64,000 nt of DNA. Origin: Labilibaculum manganireducens (lineage in GTDB: Bacteria > Bacteroidota > Bacteroidia > Bacteroidales > Marinifilaceae). Location: NCBI RefSeq assembly GCF_002843385.1, contig NZ_MVDE01000023.1, forward strand, positions 1 through 64,000, given 5' to 3'. How positions within the stretch are numbered: the first letter of the stretch is position 1; each line of letters starts with the position of its first letter. Made by a program: the position numbers and the translations under genes. The notes beneath the pieces are model-generated. The model ran no database searches and had not been told where the DNA came from. It saw nothing but the letters and a program-made list of their open reading frames with translations. This document shows positions 34,251 through 43,293 of this stretch, piece by piece.

Positions 34251-34799
34251 ATGAAAAGATGGATAAATATTATTCAGCTGGTAGTTGTTTTTGTTTTGAT
34301 TCATGGAACATTTACTGCAAATGCAAGTGAATTCCCTAAATCCATACAGAAAAAAATAGATAAAGAAGTTCAAAAAATATTCCCCGTTGAAAATTTGATA
34401 ATGGATGATATTGACAATCTAAATCTGGATGCTTTTAATTGTGAAGGGGTAAGGGATTTACATTTGAGTACACTAAAGAAGGCGGATAAATTAATGGGTT
34501 TTGCTTGTTTTGCGTCATCAAAAGGGAAGAATGATTTTTTCGATTATATGGTTCTGTTCAATGAAAATCTCGAAATTCAAAAAGTAGTGGTACTTATTTA
34601 CAGATCTTCCTATGGCGGCGAAATTATGGCTAAATCGTGGTTGAAGCAGTTTATTGGAAAAATAGGAGGAGAGGAGATGGAATTTGGAAAAGATATTGAT
34701 GGGATTTCCGGAGCCACAATTTCAGCTCCGGCAATGGCTAAAGGTGTAAAAACTATTAGTCTGCTTTTAAGTCAGCTAAAAGCTAAAGGGGAAATCTAA
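34251..34799 (+). CDS. Exported FMN-binding domain protein
   Basis: A 182-residue protein with an N-terminal signal MKRWINIIQLVVVFVLIHGTFTANA and an FMN-binding domain like the one in RnfG/NqrC/NosR. The C-terminal GKDIDGISGATISAPAMAKGVKTI contains the D-x-x-(S/T)GAT motif in which the Thr is joined covalently to FMN by ApbE. It is probably periplasmic and part of an extracytoplasmic electron path. It has no partner redox subunits here; its neighbours are a porin upstream and mntP convergent downstream, whose stop codon overlaps by 4 nt. Start chosen at ATG 34251 over TTG codons just upstream. Confidence 0.85.
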   Translation: MKRWINIIQLVVVFVLIHGTFTANASEFPKSIQKKIDKEVQKIFPVENLIMDDIDNLNLDAFNCEGVRDLHLSTLKKADKLMGFACFASSKGKNDFFDYMVLFNENLEIQKVVVLIYRSSYGGEIMAKSWLKQFIGKIGGEEMEFGKDIDGISGATISAPAMAKGVKTISLLLSQLKAKGEI

Positions 34800-35362
34800 G
34801 CTGGAAAAAATAAATGCTCGATTAAAATTCGTATTCCAATAAGAATTAGAACTATACCGCCGATTGTTTCAAATCGATGACTCATTTCACTACCAATCTT
34901 TTTACCCAGCAACATTCCAAGCATAGAAACAATGAATGTTATTATGCCTATTATAATTGCTGGAAACCAAATAACAACATCAATAAGAGCAAGGCTTAAA
35001 CCTACCACCAAAGCATCTATACTTGTTGCTACAGAAATTCCTATAAGTACCAGCAATTTTAACGGGTTAAAAGAGCAATCTTTTTCTTTGGCAGTTATAC
35101 TTTCATAAATCATTTTACTTCCCATTCCTGCAAGCAGAATAAAGGCTGCCCAATGATCAAAATCTTTGATTAAATCCTTTAACTCCCATCCGGTATACCA
35201 TCCTATAATTGGCATTCCTCCCTGAAAAACAGCAAGAAAAACAGCAATTTTAACAGCTTGAAAAAAATGGATTTTTTTAATAGCCAATCCACTGCAAACC
35301 GAAGCAGCAAATGAATCAACAGAAAGTCCAAGGGCAAGAAGAAGAATGCTTAATAATTCCAT
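34796..35362 (-). CDS. mntP: Manganese efflux pump MntP
   Basis: A 188-residue inner-membrane protein of the MntP (YebN) family, which exports Mn2+. It has six hydrophobic helices in two related halves, with the conserved acidic signatures LLLALGLSVDSFAASVCSG near the N-terminus and LVLIGISVATSIDALVVGLSLAL in the second half, each with the membrane Asp. A KKIHFFQAVKIAVFLAVFQGGMPIIGWYTG segment follows the first helix. The start at ATG 35362 is supported by a TATCTTTG -7 element at 35384-35391, which would lie inside any longer frame. It overlaps the convergent FMN-binding gene by 4 nt. Confidence 0.93.
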   Translation of the reverse strand: MELLSILLLALGLSVDSFAASVCSGLAIKKIHFFQAVKIAVFLAVFQGGMPIIGWYTGWELKDLIKDFDHWAAFILLAGMGSKMIYESITAKEKDCSFNPLKLLVLIGISVATSIDALVVGLSLALIDVVIWFPAIIIGIITFIVSMLGMLLGKKIGSEMSHRFETIGGIVLILIGIRILIEHLFFPA

Positions 35363-35383
35363 GTAATCGTATTTTTTGGACTG

Positions 35384-35391
35384 CAAAGATA
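35384..35391 (-). promoter_or_regulatory. -7 element of mntP
   Basis: TATCTTTG on the minus strand, 21 nt before the ATG. It argues against the upstream in-frame ATG at 35425. Confidence 0.55.
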
Positions 35392-35413
35392 TGTGCTTCG
35401 TATTTAAGAGTCG

Positions 35414-35445
35414 TAAAAAAAGCAATTTCCGGAAAAGAAATTGCT
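35414..35445 (-). terminator. Terminator of the histidine kinase gene
   Basis: On the minus strand AGCAATTTC/GAAATTGCT (9 bp) is followed by seven T. Confidence 0.85.
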
Positions 35446-35467
35446 TATTTAAAAGTATTCTAAAAAA

Positions 35468-37600
35468 CTAAGCCGATTTTAAGGAGAAAATGAATTTACT
35501 CCCTTTATTTTCTTCACTTTCAACCCAAATTTCGCCACCGTTTTTCTTCACAAATTCTTTACAGAGAATAAGGCCCAGACCACTTCCGGTTTCTTCCTTA
35601 GTGCCATTAGTTGTAAAGTTACAATCCAATCGAAAAAGTTTATCCTGATTGTTTTTACTAATTCCGATACCATTATCTTTTACCGAAAGATGAATAAAAT
35701 CACCATCTAATACAGAAGACAGGAATATTTCGCCATTTTCATCTGTGAATTTTAATGCGTTGCTAATTAGGTTTCTAATTATGGTGTTTACCATGTTTAT
35801 ATCACCAAATGCTACCGTGTTGGGTTGTATATCTGAAAATAATTTTATTGATTTATCTGCAGCTTTTAATTTGAAAAGAGCAAGATTGGATTGAATTAAT
35901 TCGTATAAATTAATTTGAGTTGGTGTAAATTCAAGTATTCCACGTTGATCATTAGCCCATTGCAAAAGATTTTCAAGTAGTGTAAATAAACTGTTCGCAG
36001 ATTCATTAATGTTGGCATTATACTCTTCTATGAGCTCTAAATTTTTTCCTTTCTCTACTTCCGATTTTATCAGTTCCGAAAATCCTAATATGGCGTTAAA
36101 AGGTGATCTTAAATCATGTGCAATTATTGAAAAGAACTTATCTTTTGTAGCATTCATGATTTTTAATTTGGAATTGGAATCTTCCAATTTGCCGTTTATA
36201 ATTTTAATTTGATTGTTTATCTTAATTTTAGAGCGAAAAAGGATAATTATTAGAAGGATAACAGCAAGCGCTAAGAAAGAGAAAATATAAAGGTATTTCG
36301 CTCTCATTTTTTCTTGTTCCAGTTTTTCTTGAGTAAATTGGTTTTTCACTCTTAAAATTTCATTCTCCTTCTCTTTTTTTTCAGAATCAAACTGCGTTTG
36401 AAGTTCAACTATTTTCTCTGTTCTTGATTTTTGTTGTATGCTATCCTTAAGAGAGTTGTATGCTATCATGGAGGAATAGGCTTTTTGGTATTTCCCTGTT
36501 TTATTGTAATATTCAGCAAGGAGCTTCAATAAATCACTTCTTTTACCTTTTGTCTTTAATTTCTTAGTTAAAGAAATTCCTTCTTCAAGATACTTATATG
36601 CCTGATTAAAATTACCCAAACTTAGGTGAACCTGAGTTAAAGTTTCAAGATTATAAATAATTTCAGTTTCAAGATGTAATTGACGATTGGTAGATAATGA
36701 TTCGCGCAGGAATACAATTGCCTTATCTGTATTCCCCATTTTAAAATAATTTTCACCAATATTATTCAGACACAATGCAATGTCTGCCTTATTATTTGCC
36801 TTTTTATCGATATCAAGACTTTTCTCGTAAAACAGTAATGCTTTATTGTAATCTGAATCGTTCTGGTATATAATTGCTAAATTATTATAAAGAACGGATA
36901 GAGTGTCATCATCCTTTAGCTCTATCGCGATTTCCATGGCTTGATTGTAATAGGATATTGCCTTCTTCCTTTGATTCTCATCGGAATAAATATTGGCCAT
37001 GTTAATGAGAAGACTTAGTCTGGTATCATTGTCGTACTTTACCTCTTCAAATTTAAGCGCTTCTACATATTTACTCAGCGCTAATTCTAAATCGCCTCTT
37101 TCATAGTATATTTCCCCGAGTCCGATAAGATTATTAATTTTATTTTTGTTATTCTTGATTGCTTCGCATATTTCCAAAGATTTATTGTATTGGATGATTG
37201 CGCTGTCGTATTTGCTGGCTAATACATAATAGTACCCTAAACAGGAATGTACTCTGCCAATACTTAAAGAATCATTTATTATATATGCGATTGATTTGGC
37301 TTCATCAATGACTTCTTTCGCATTTGTCAGATCTCTGCTCACAGAATAATTGTAAAAACATTCAATCTGCGAATTGATGATCAATTTTTGGTTATTACTC
37401 TTTATAGATAGTTGCAGCGCTTTATCTGAAAAATAAATTGCACTATCAGTTTTTACCGTATAGTACGTCCTTGATTTGGTCAGATATTGTTCTATCTTAA
37501 TACTATCCTGATTCTTTACGCCATCTGAAACTCTATTTGCAAATAGAGCATTGGAGAAAGAAATAAAAAAAAGCAAAGCAAGTGGTAGGGGAAATTGCAT
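35468..37600 (-). CDS. TPR-containing sensor histidine kinase
   Basis: A 710-residue membrane kinase. It has a signal peptide (residues 1-21), a periplasmic array of about seven tetratricopeptide repeats (residues 60-400, for example LNNIGENYFKMGNTDKAIVFLRES), and a coiled coil. A single membrane helix YLYIFSFLALAVILLIIILF lies near residue 440. The HisKA domain has the phospho-accepting His in FFSIIAHDLRSPFNAILGF near residue 494. The HATPase_c domain shows N box NLISNALKFTDENG, G1 VKDNGIGIS and G2 GSGLGLILCKEFV. No receiver domain is attached and no response regulator gene is adjacent, so it is an orphan. The signal it senses is unknown. Confidence 0.92.
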   Translation of the reverse strand: MQFPLPLALLFFISFSNALFANRVSDGVKNQDSIKIEQYLTKSRTYYTVKTDSAIYFSDKALQLSIKSNNQKLIINSQIECFYNYSVSRDLTNAKEVIDEAKSIAYIINDSLSIGRVHSCLGYYYVLASKYDSAIIQYNKSLEICEAIKNNKNKINNLIGLGEIYYERGDLELALSKYVEALKFEEVKYDNDTRLSLLINMANIYSDENQRKKAISYYNQAMEIAIELKDDDTLSVLYNNLAIIYQNDSDYNKALLFYEKSLDIDKKANNKADIALCLNNIGENYFKMGNTDKAIVFLRESLSTNRQLHLETEIIYNLETLTQVHLSLGNFNQAYKYLEEGISLTKKLKTKGKRSDLLKLLAEYYNKTGKYQKAYSSMIAYNSLKDSIQQKSRTEKIVELQTQFDSEKKEKENEILRVKNQFTQEKLEQEKMRAKYLYIFSFLALAVILLIIILFRSKIKINNQIKIINGKLEDSNSKLKIMNATKDKFFSIIAHDLRSPFNAILGFSELIKSEVEKGKNLELIEEYNANINESANSLFTLLENLLQWANDQRGILEFTPTQINLYELIQSNLALFKLKAADKSIKLFSDIQPNTVAFGDINMVNTIIRNLISNALKFTDENGEIFLSSVLDGDFIHLSVKDNGIGISKNNQDKLFRLDCNFTTNGTKEETGSGLGLILCKEFVKKNGGEIWVESEENKGSKFIFSLKSA

Positions 37601-38253
37601 TGTGGTTTTGAATCTTAAGTTTGGATGCTATTATTAAATTAGATTGTTTTTAATTGTTTGGTTAAGGTTTTATTTGTTGATATTATTTATTCTTAATTGT
37701 CTAATAATGAGTCGAAATATAGTAATATTAATTAGAATAAACTTGGTTGAAATAATAGTATTATTATTTTGATAGATGACAAACGGAATGTATTAGACAC
37801 TTTGTTTTTTTTTTGTAAAAAAACGTTTTGAATTGGATAAAGATTGTGATTAATACGTAACCAATTTCTAATATTTTTTTTGATAATAGATCGGTTTAGG
37901 CGAAATTGCCCCAGAGACTTTATGCCTTTAATTGTTGGCGTTTAAGTACTTTGCGAAAAGAAAATAAGCCGGAATGCTTTATTGATGTGTAAATTGATTT
38001 GGAATGACAGAAAATAAATTATTTAGACGAATTCTGAATTGATAATTCATACAACGGAAACAATTTGCAAGAAAAAATGAATTGCTTTTTTACAGATACT
38101 TAATTGTATCGAAATATTTTTTCAGGAAAAAATATTCACACTCAAATTCTTAATTACAGACGTTACTTTCCTTCATCTGCAGTATTTGTAAACGAAGCTA
38201 AGATACCATCAAATTGTTTAGAGTTTTAATTTTGAATATCTCTTCCTGTAATA
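37601..38253. other. 650-nt gap without recognisable gene
   Basis: Very AT-rich, with runs of T at 37807-37816 and about 37869-37880. I found no open frame of note, tRNA, hairpin terminator for nadC or repeat. It may hold promoters for the kinase on its left side. Confidence 0.4.
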
Positions 38254-39102
38254 CTAAAGAATAATGTTTTGGCTGATATCTAATGCGGTTACAGAATGGG
38301 TGAGAGCACCAATTGAAATAAAGTCTACTCCCGTTTTGGAAACTCCGGCAATCCTCTCCAAATTCATATTTCCAGATGCTTCAACCAAAGCTTTGCCATT
38401 AATGAAGTCAACAGCTTCTTTCATTAATTCATTACTCATATTATCGAGCATGATGATATCTGCACCTGCAGCAACAGCTTCTTTAACTTCATTTAAGTTT
38501 GTTGTTTCTACCTCCACTTTAATATCCGAAGGAATTGCTTTACGAACCTGTTCAACAGCGGAGGTAATGCTGCCGGCAATCTTAATGTGATTGTCTTTAA
38601 TCATTACCATATCATATAAACCAATGCGATGATTGGTTCCTCCGCCCATTTTAACTGCATATTTGTCGAATGTCCGTAAGCCGGGAACTGTTTTTCTTGT
38701 ATCCAGTATTTTCACCTTTGTCCCTTTAGCTTCGGCAACATATTTAGCTGTTTCGGTAGCAATACCCGACATTCTTTGCAGTAAATTTAAGGCTAGTCTT
38801 TCGCCGGTTAAAAGGGCCCTGAATGTTCCTTTTATTTCAAGAATAACGTCTCCTTTTGATACCCGGTCACCATCTTTAATTTTTGGATTCCATTTTAAAT
38901 TTGCATCCAATTTACGAAACACCATTTCGGCAATATCCAAACCTGCAACTATACCATCAGCTTTTGCCGTCATACTTGCAGTCGCGGATGTATTTTCGGG
39001 GACTATATTATTTGTGGTAATGTCACCACTTCCTATATCTTCCTGAAAAGCATGATTAATGATGAGTTCAATTTCCTGAACGTTGAATCCTGATTCTTTC
39101 AT
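38254..39102 (-). CDS. nadC: Nicotinate-nucleotide pyrophosphorylase (carboxylating)
   Basis: Makes nicotinate mononucleotide from quinolinate and PRPP, releasing CO2, in NAD synthesis. The 282 residues are the usual length. They show QEDIGSGDITTNNIVPENT near residue 15, GDVILEIKGTFRALLTGERLALNLLQRMSGIAT, ILDTRKTVPGLRTFDKYAVKMGGGTNHRIGLYDMVMIKDNHI with the substrate-binding Arg, His and Lys residues, and EVETTNLNEVKEAVAAGADIIMLDN. It follows nadB after 10 nt and forms an operon with it. nadA is not in the window. Confidence 0.96.
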   Translation of the reverse strand: MKESGFNVQEIELIINHAFQEDIGSGDITTNNIVPENTSATASMTAKADGIVAGLDIAEMVFRKLDANLKWNPKIKDGDRVSKGDVILEIKGTFRALLTGERLALNLLQRMSGIATETAKYVAEAKGTKVKILDTRKTVPGLRTFDKYAVKMGGGTNHRIGLYDMVMIKDNHIKIAGSITSAVEQVRKAIPSDIKVEVETTNLNEVKEAVAAGADIIMLDNMSNELMKEAVDFINGKALVEASGNMNLERIAGVSKTGVDFISIGALTHSVTALDISQNIIL

Positions 39103-39112
39103 ATTTGATAAT

Positions 39113-40696
39113 TTAATCTTGAGATCGATGATCTACAGGAACAAAATAAATTTCTTTATTAATTTGTTGAATCGAGTGGGTAAGGAATCTTGATTTTTCT
39201 TTTGGGAAATCTTCTCTGTAATGACCTCCGCGACTCTCTTGTCTTGCCAATGCTGCAGTGGTTAGCAGATGACATACTTTTATAAGGTTTTGCAAACGAA
39301 CGCTGTAATATTCATAAGCTTCAAAAGGAAAACTATTTTCGATTGATTCTAAAAGTGAAATAACTTCCGTTAATTCTGTATGGTTTCGTACTATTCCTGC
39401 CTTTAAATTCATCTCATTTGCAATTTCATTGCAATGATTTAGGAATGATTGTTCCAGATCTGCATTAATATGCAGTTCGGTCTTATTTAAGGGAAACGGA
39501 TCGGTAAGCAAATTAGTTTCCCTGGCATGATCGACAGCTCTCTTGCCAAAAACCAAACACTCAAGCAATGAGTTTGAAGCAAGTCTGTTGGCACCCATAA
39601 CTCCTGATGAAGCTAATTCCCCACAAGCATACAGTCTCGATATATTGGTTTCAGCGTGTATTCCGGTTTTAATTCCTCCAACCATATAATGCGCTGCGGG
39701 AGCAATCGGAATTTCCTGAGTCATATCAACACCTGAAGATTCGCAATTTTTATTAATAGACGGGAAACGATTTTTTATTTTCTCTCCATCAAGATGTTTA
39801 AGGTTAAGAATCACATGATTGCTTCCGCTTTGTTTCATCTGATTGAAAATGGACCGGGCAACAATATCGCGGGGAGCTAATTCGGCTAACGGATGAATTG
39901 CCGGCATGAATCGTTCTCCTTTTGAATTTAAAAGATGAGCACCTTCACCGCGAACAGCTTCGCTAATCAGAAAAGTATATCCTTCCTTAGAATAAAAAGA
40001 ACTGGGATGAAACTGAATGAATTCCATATCAGCTATTTCGGCACCGGCCTTATAAGCCAGGTTGATTCCATCACCAACCGTAGTGTGCGGGTTTGTTGTT
40101 CTTTGATAGACCGCAGAAGCTCCGCCCGAAGCAAGAATCGTATTCTTAGCTTCAATTAGGAGATTGGTATTGTCGGTGATATTGTAGCTTTTTGCTCCGG
40201 CGCAAATTTTATTTTCAACAAGCAATTCAAAAACCATATGGTTTTCAAATATCTCAATGTTGGGATTGTTCACTACTTGTTTAATCAAAAAAAGAGTCAT
40301 TTCTTTTCCTGTTGAATCACCACCGGCATGAAGTATCCGCCTTCGGTGATGCCCTCCTTCAAGTCCCAAAGCCAGTTTGCCGTTCTCTTTATCGAATTGC
40401 ATGCCCAAATCGATTATGTCCTGAATACGATCCGGCCCCTCGTTAACGAGAATTTCCACAGGAATAAGGTCACACAAACCACGGCCGGCGGTTAAAGTAT
40501 CTTCTAAATGATATTGAGGGAAATCTTCAGGATCGGTTACAGCAGCAATGCCTCCCTGCGCATAGTATGAATTGCTAACATCAATCTTCGACTTAGTTAA
40601 AATGGCAACTTTCCCAAAGCGGGAAGCATAGTAGGCCGAATATAAACCAGCCAATCCACTTCCGATTACTAAATAATCGAACTTTTTGTGTAGCAT
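39113..40696 (-). CDS. nadB: L-aspartate oxidase
   Basis: FAD enzyme that oxidises aspartate to iminoaspartate, the first step of bacterial NAD synthesis. The 527 residues carry FAD motif YLVIGSGLAGLYSAYYASRFGK, SYYAQGGIAAV, GLEGGHHRRRILHAGGDSTGKEMT, FIQFHPSSFY, SEAVRGEGAHLLNSKGERFMP with the active-site Arg, PAAHYMVGGIKTGIHAETNISRLYACGELASSGVMGANRLASNSLLECLVFGKRA. C-terminal helical domain RNHTELTEVISLLESIE. First gene of nadB-nadC with a TAATTTTG -7 box upstream. Confidence 0.96.
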   Translation of the reverse strand: MLHKKFDYLVIGSGLAGLYSAYYASRFGKVAILTKSKIDVSNSYYAQGGIAAVTDPEDFPQYHLEDTLTAGRGLCDLIPVEILVNEGPDRIQDIIDLGMQFDKENGKLALGLEGGHHRRRILHAGGDSTGKEMTLFLIKQVVNNPNIEIFENHMVFELLVENKICAGAKSYNITDNTNLLIEAKNTILASGGASAVYQRTTNPHTTVGDGINLAYKAGAEIADMEFIQFHPSSFYSKEGYTFLISEAVRGEGAHLLNSKGERFMPAIHPLAELAPRDIVARSIFNQMKQSGSNHVILNLKHLDGEKIKNRFPSINKNCESSGVDMTQEIPIAPAAHYMVGGIKTGIHAETNISRLYACGELASSGVMGANRLASNSLLECLVFGKRAVDHARETNLLTDPFPLNKTELHINADLEQSFLNHCNEIANEMNLKAGIVRNHTELTEVISLLESIENSFPFEAYEYYSVRLQNLIKVCHLLTTAALARQESRGGHYREDFPKEKSRFLTHSIQQINKEIYFVPVDHRSQD

Positions 40697-40748
40697 TATT
40701 AAAAATCTTGGTTCGTGCGAAATTAGGGAATTTCATTTTATTTCGGTG

Positions 40749-40756
40749 CAAAATTA
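40749..40756 (-). promoter_or_regulatory. -7 element of nadBC
   Basis: TAATTTTG on the minus strand, about 53 nt before the nadB ATG. No clear -33 TTG. Confidence 0.45.
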
Positions 40757-40834
40757 TACGAATTTTAAAGAACAGGAACAGTATTTGTTGATTTTTTATG
40801 TGATAATGCTCTTTTAAGATTCATGAAAAGCTAA

Positions 40835-40971
40835 AAAGAGGATGTCCAAAAAGTTCAATCTTATTGTCATTCTGAGCCTGTCGAAGAATCTTTATCTTTG
40901 AAAAACAGATGTTTCGACTCCGCTCAACATGACGTTTTCAAGTGAAATTTTACTTTTTGGACATCCTCTTT
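40835..40971. repeat. 137-bp element with perfect 20-bp terminal inverted repeats
   Basis: The arm at 40835-40854 (AAAGAGGATGTCCAAAAAGT) is exactly complementary to 40952-40971. The interior contains a second imperfect dyad, GTCATTCTGAGCCTGTCGAA against TTCGACTCCGCTCAACATGAC. This wording resembles the dispersed intergenic palindromes common in Bacteroidota (CATTCTGAGC...GAAGAATC). The element would fold into one long hairpin at the 3' end of the otsAB transcript, 12 nt after its stop. No transposase frame, so it is a miniature or REP-like element. Confidence 0.8.
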
Positions 40972-40983
40972 GAAAGTTTCTTG

Positions 40984-43191
40984 CTATTTAATGAATTCCG
41001 AAAGTAATTTTCGAACCGAAGCGACAGATTCAACTTTGTATTTTGCTGCTGTGTTTTTAAGTCCAACCTTTATGGTATGAGTCGATTCCGGAAGTTCTCG
41101 GAACATGTATTCATCAGTCCAATCATCTCCTATGGCCATCACAAAATCAAAATTCTGGTTTTTAAGAAATTGCATAGCTGCAATCCCCTTGTTTATTCCA
41201 CCGCTCTTCACTTCAATTACTTTATTGCCTTCTAATATTTCTAGGTTGTGATTGGCGATCATTGTGGTTAACTCGTCCCGAAGCTCATTCGCTCTAAGTT
41301 CTCCTTGTTCCGGTTCTGCCTTTCTGAAATGCCAAACCAGCGAATAGTTTTTTTCCTCGATAAAAGATCCGGGTGTTTGGTCAACAAAAGTTTCTAAAGT
41401 AGGACGAATATTTGGTTTCCAGATATCCGAAGCATTGCTTAGCATTTTCCACTCTTTTTGATTTTTTCTAAGCCAAACACCATGTTCAACAATCAAATTG
41501 ATTTTGTGTCCGTCGAACCATTTCTCAAGACTATCCCGATCCCGGCCACTTATAATTGTAATTACATTACGAGGATCTTCTTCCAGTTTGAAAAGAATTT
41601 TATGAAGCTCTTCATCCGGTTTTGCATCATTTGGGTTCGATCTGAAGCCGGTTAGCGTTCCGTCGTAATCAAGGAATATGGCTCTTTTTTCTGAAGAATG
41701 GTATTTCGAGCTAAGGTTTTCCATGATTTTACTATTAATTTTCTTCGCATAGAATGAGTTTTGGATTTTTTCAACTTTTGCTAAAGATTTTACAAACTCA
41801 CTGGACCATTTGAAAACATCATATCGTTTTATCCTGTCCTGAAGAAAGATCATTCGTTCCCGCTGCTCATCAAGCGGCATAATTAAGGCCTGATTAATTG
41901 CACTTGCAATTTCGTTAATATTGTTGGGATTAATAATCAGAGCTTCACCCATTTCTTTGGCAACACCTGCCATTTCACTTAAAATGATAACACCTGTTCT
42001 ATTTGTTCTTGATGCTACATATTCTTTCGCAACCAGATTCATTCCATCGCGCACAGGCGTTACCAGAGCAACATCACATGAACTGTATAACTCAATCAGG
42101 TTTTCGAAGGGCAGCGAACGGTAAAAATACCAAACCGGCGTGTAATTAATACTCCCGAATTTACCATTTACAGTTCCAACCAATTCATCCACCTCTCTCT
42201 TAAGGTTGATATAGTGTTCTACGGTTCCACGGGATGGTACCGCAAGCATTATCAGTGTTACTTTGCCTATAAATTCAGGATAATCTTCTAAGAATTTTGA
42301 GAAAGCCCGTAAGCGGTTTGGAATTCCCTTCGAGTAATCCATGCGGTCGATCGAGAGAATTAGCTTTCGTTCAGGCGAAACCAGAAAATATTTTTCCAGC
42401 TCACGATGAAGCTTCGATTTTTCCTGAAGTGGTTTTTGAAATGTTTGAGTTGCAGCATCTCTAAATTTATCGTAGTCAATTCCCATTGGAAATGAGTCAA
42501 CAAGTATAATCCGGTCTTCGATGTGAATTTGGTTGAATGAAATCTCGTAACCCATTAAACGACGCACCGAACTGCAAAAATGTCTTTGATAATCGAAAGT
42601 ATGAAAGCCTATCAGATCAGCACCCAGAATACCTTGTATCAATTCTTTTCGCCATGGCAAAATTCGAAAGACTTCAAAAGAAGGAAAGGGGATGTGGAGA
42701 AAAAAGCCAATGGTAACACCAGGCTTTTTTGATTTTATCATTTCAGGAACCAGTAATAATTGATAGTCGTGAATCCAAATGGTGTCACCTTCCTCTATAG
42801 TTTCCAGTGCTTTATCAGCAAATTTTTGATTCACGCTTACAAAAGCGTCCCATAATTCATGATCGTAATCAATATATTGCGCGAAATAGTGAAACAGCGG
42901 CCAAATAGTCCGGTTACTAAAACCATCATAGTACAAGTCTATTTCCTGTTTCGACAAATGAACAGACACACAATCTTCTTTAATTAATTCTTCTTCAATT
43001 CCTGCAGTTAATTGATCGTCAAGATCATCGCTGGGTAATCCCGGCCAGCCAATCCATTTTCCATTGTATTCTTTGTAAACCGACCTCATACCTGTTGCAA
43101 GCCCGCCAACACTCGGAATTAATTCGATGTTGTCATTTTCTACGTTAATACTAAAAGGGAGTCTGTTGGAGACAATGTGAATTCGATTCAT
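40984..43191 (-). CDS. otsAB: Bifunctional trehalose-6-phosphate synthase/phosphatase
   Basis: Fusion of two trehalose enzymes. Residues 1-470 are a GT20 glycosyltransferase that joins UDP- or GDP-glucose and glucose-6-phosphate: IHIVSNRLPFSI, VGGLATGM, WIHDYQLLLVPEMI, FFLHIPFPSFEVFRILPWR, IGFHTFDYQRHF, SIDRMDYSKGIPNRLRAF, RDGMNLVAKEYVASR. Residues of about 490-735 are a HAD phosphatase: RAIFLDYDGTLTGF with the nucleophile Asp, VITIISGRD, and MAIGDDWTDEYMF. All catalytic motifs are present in both halves. It is divergent from the GH15 gene at 43294. Confidence 0.95.
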   Translation of the reverse strand: MNRIHIVSNRLPFSINVENDNIELIPSVGGLATGMRSVYKEYNGKWIGWPGLPSDDLDDQLTAGIEEELIKEDCVSVHLSKQEIDLYYDGFSNRTIWPLFHYFAQYIDYDHELWDAFVSVNQKFADKALETIEEGDTIWIHDYQLLLVPEMIKSKKPGVTIGFFLHIPFPSFEVFRILPWRKELIQGILGADLIGFHTFDYQRHFCSSVRRLMGYEISFNQIHIEDRIILVDSFPMGIDYDKFRDAATQTFQKPLQEKSKLHRELEKYFLVSPERKLILSIDRMDYSKGIPNRLRAFSKFLEDYPEFIGKVTLIMLAVPSRGTVEHYINLKREVDELVGTVNGKFGSINYTPVWYFYRSLPFENLIELYSSCDVALVTPVRDGMNLVAKEYVASRTNRTGVIILSEMAGVAKEMGEALIINPNNINEIASAINQALIMPLDEQRERMIFLQDRIKRYDVFKWSSEFVKSLAKVEKIQNSFYAKKINSKIMENLSSKYHSSEKRAIFLDYDGTLTGFRSNPNDAKPDEELHKILFKLEEDPRNVITIISGRDRDSLEKWFDGHKINLIVEHGVWLRKNQKEWKMLSNASDIWKPNIRPTLETFVDQTPGSFIEEKNYSLVWHFRKAEPEQGELRANELRDELTTMIANHNLEILEGNKVIEVKSGGINKGIAAMQFLKNQNFDFVMAIGDDWTDEYMFRELPESTHTIKVGLKNTAAKYKVESVASVRKLLSEFIK

Positions 43192-43293
43192 AAAAAGGAA
43201 ATTTAAATTTTGGTTTAAAAACAGTCTAAAGTCATGGAAAATCTTTATTTTCCGTGGAGTTTTTATGGTTAAGCTCTAAAATAGCATTTTTTT

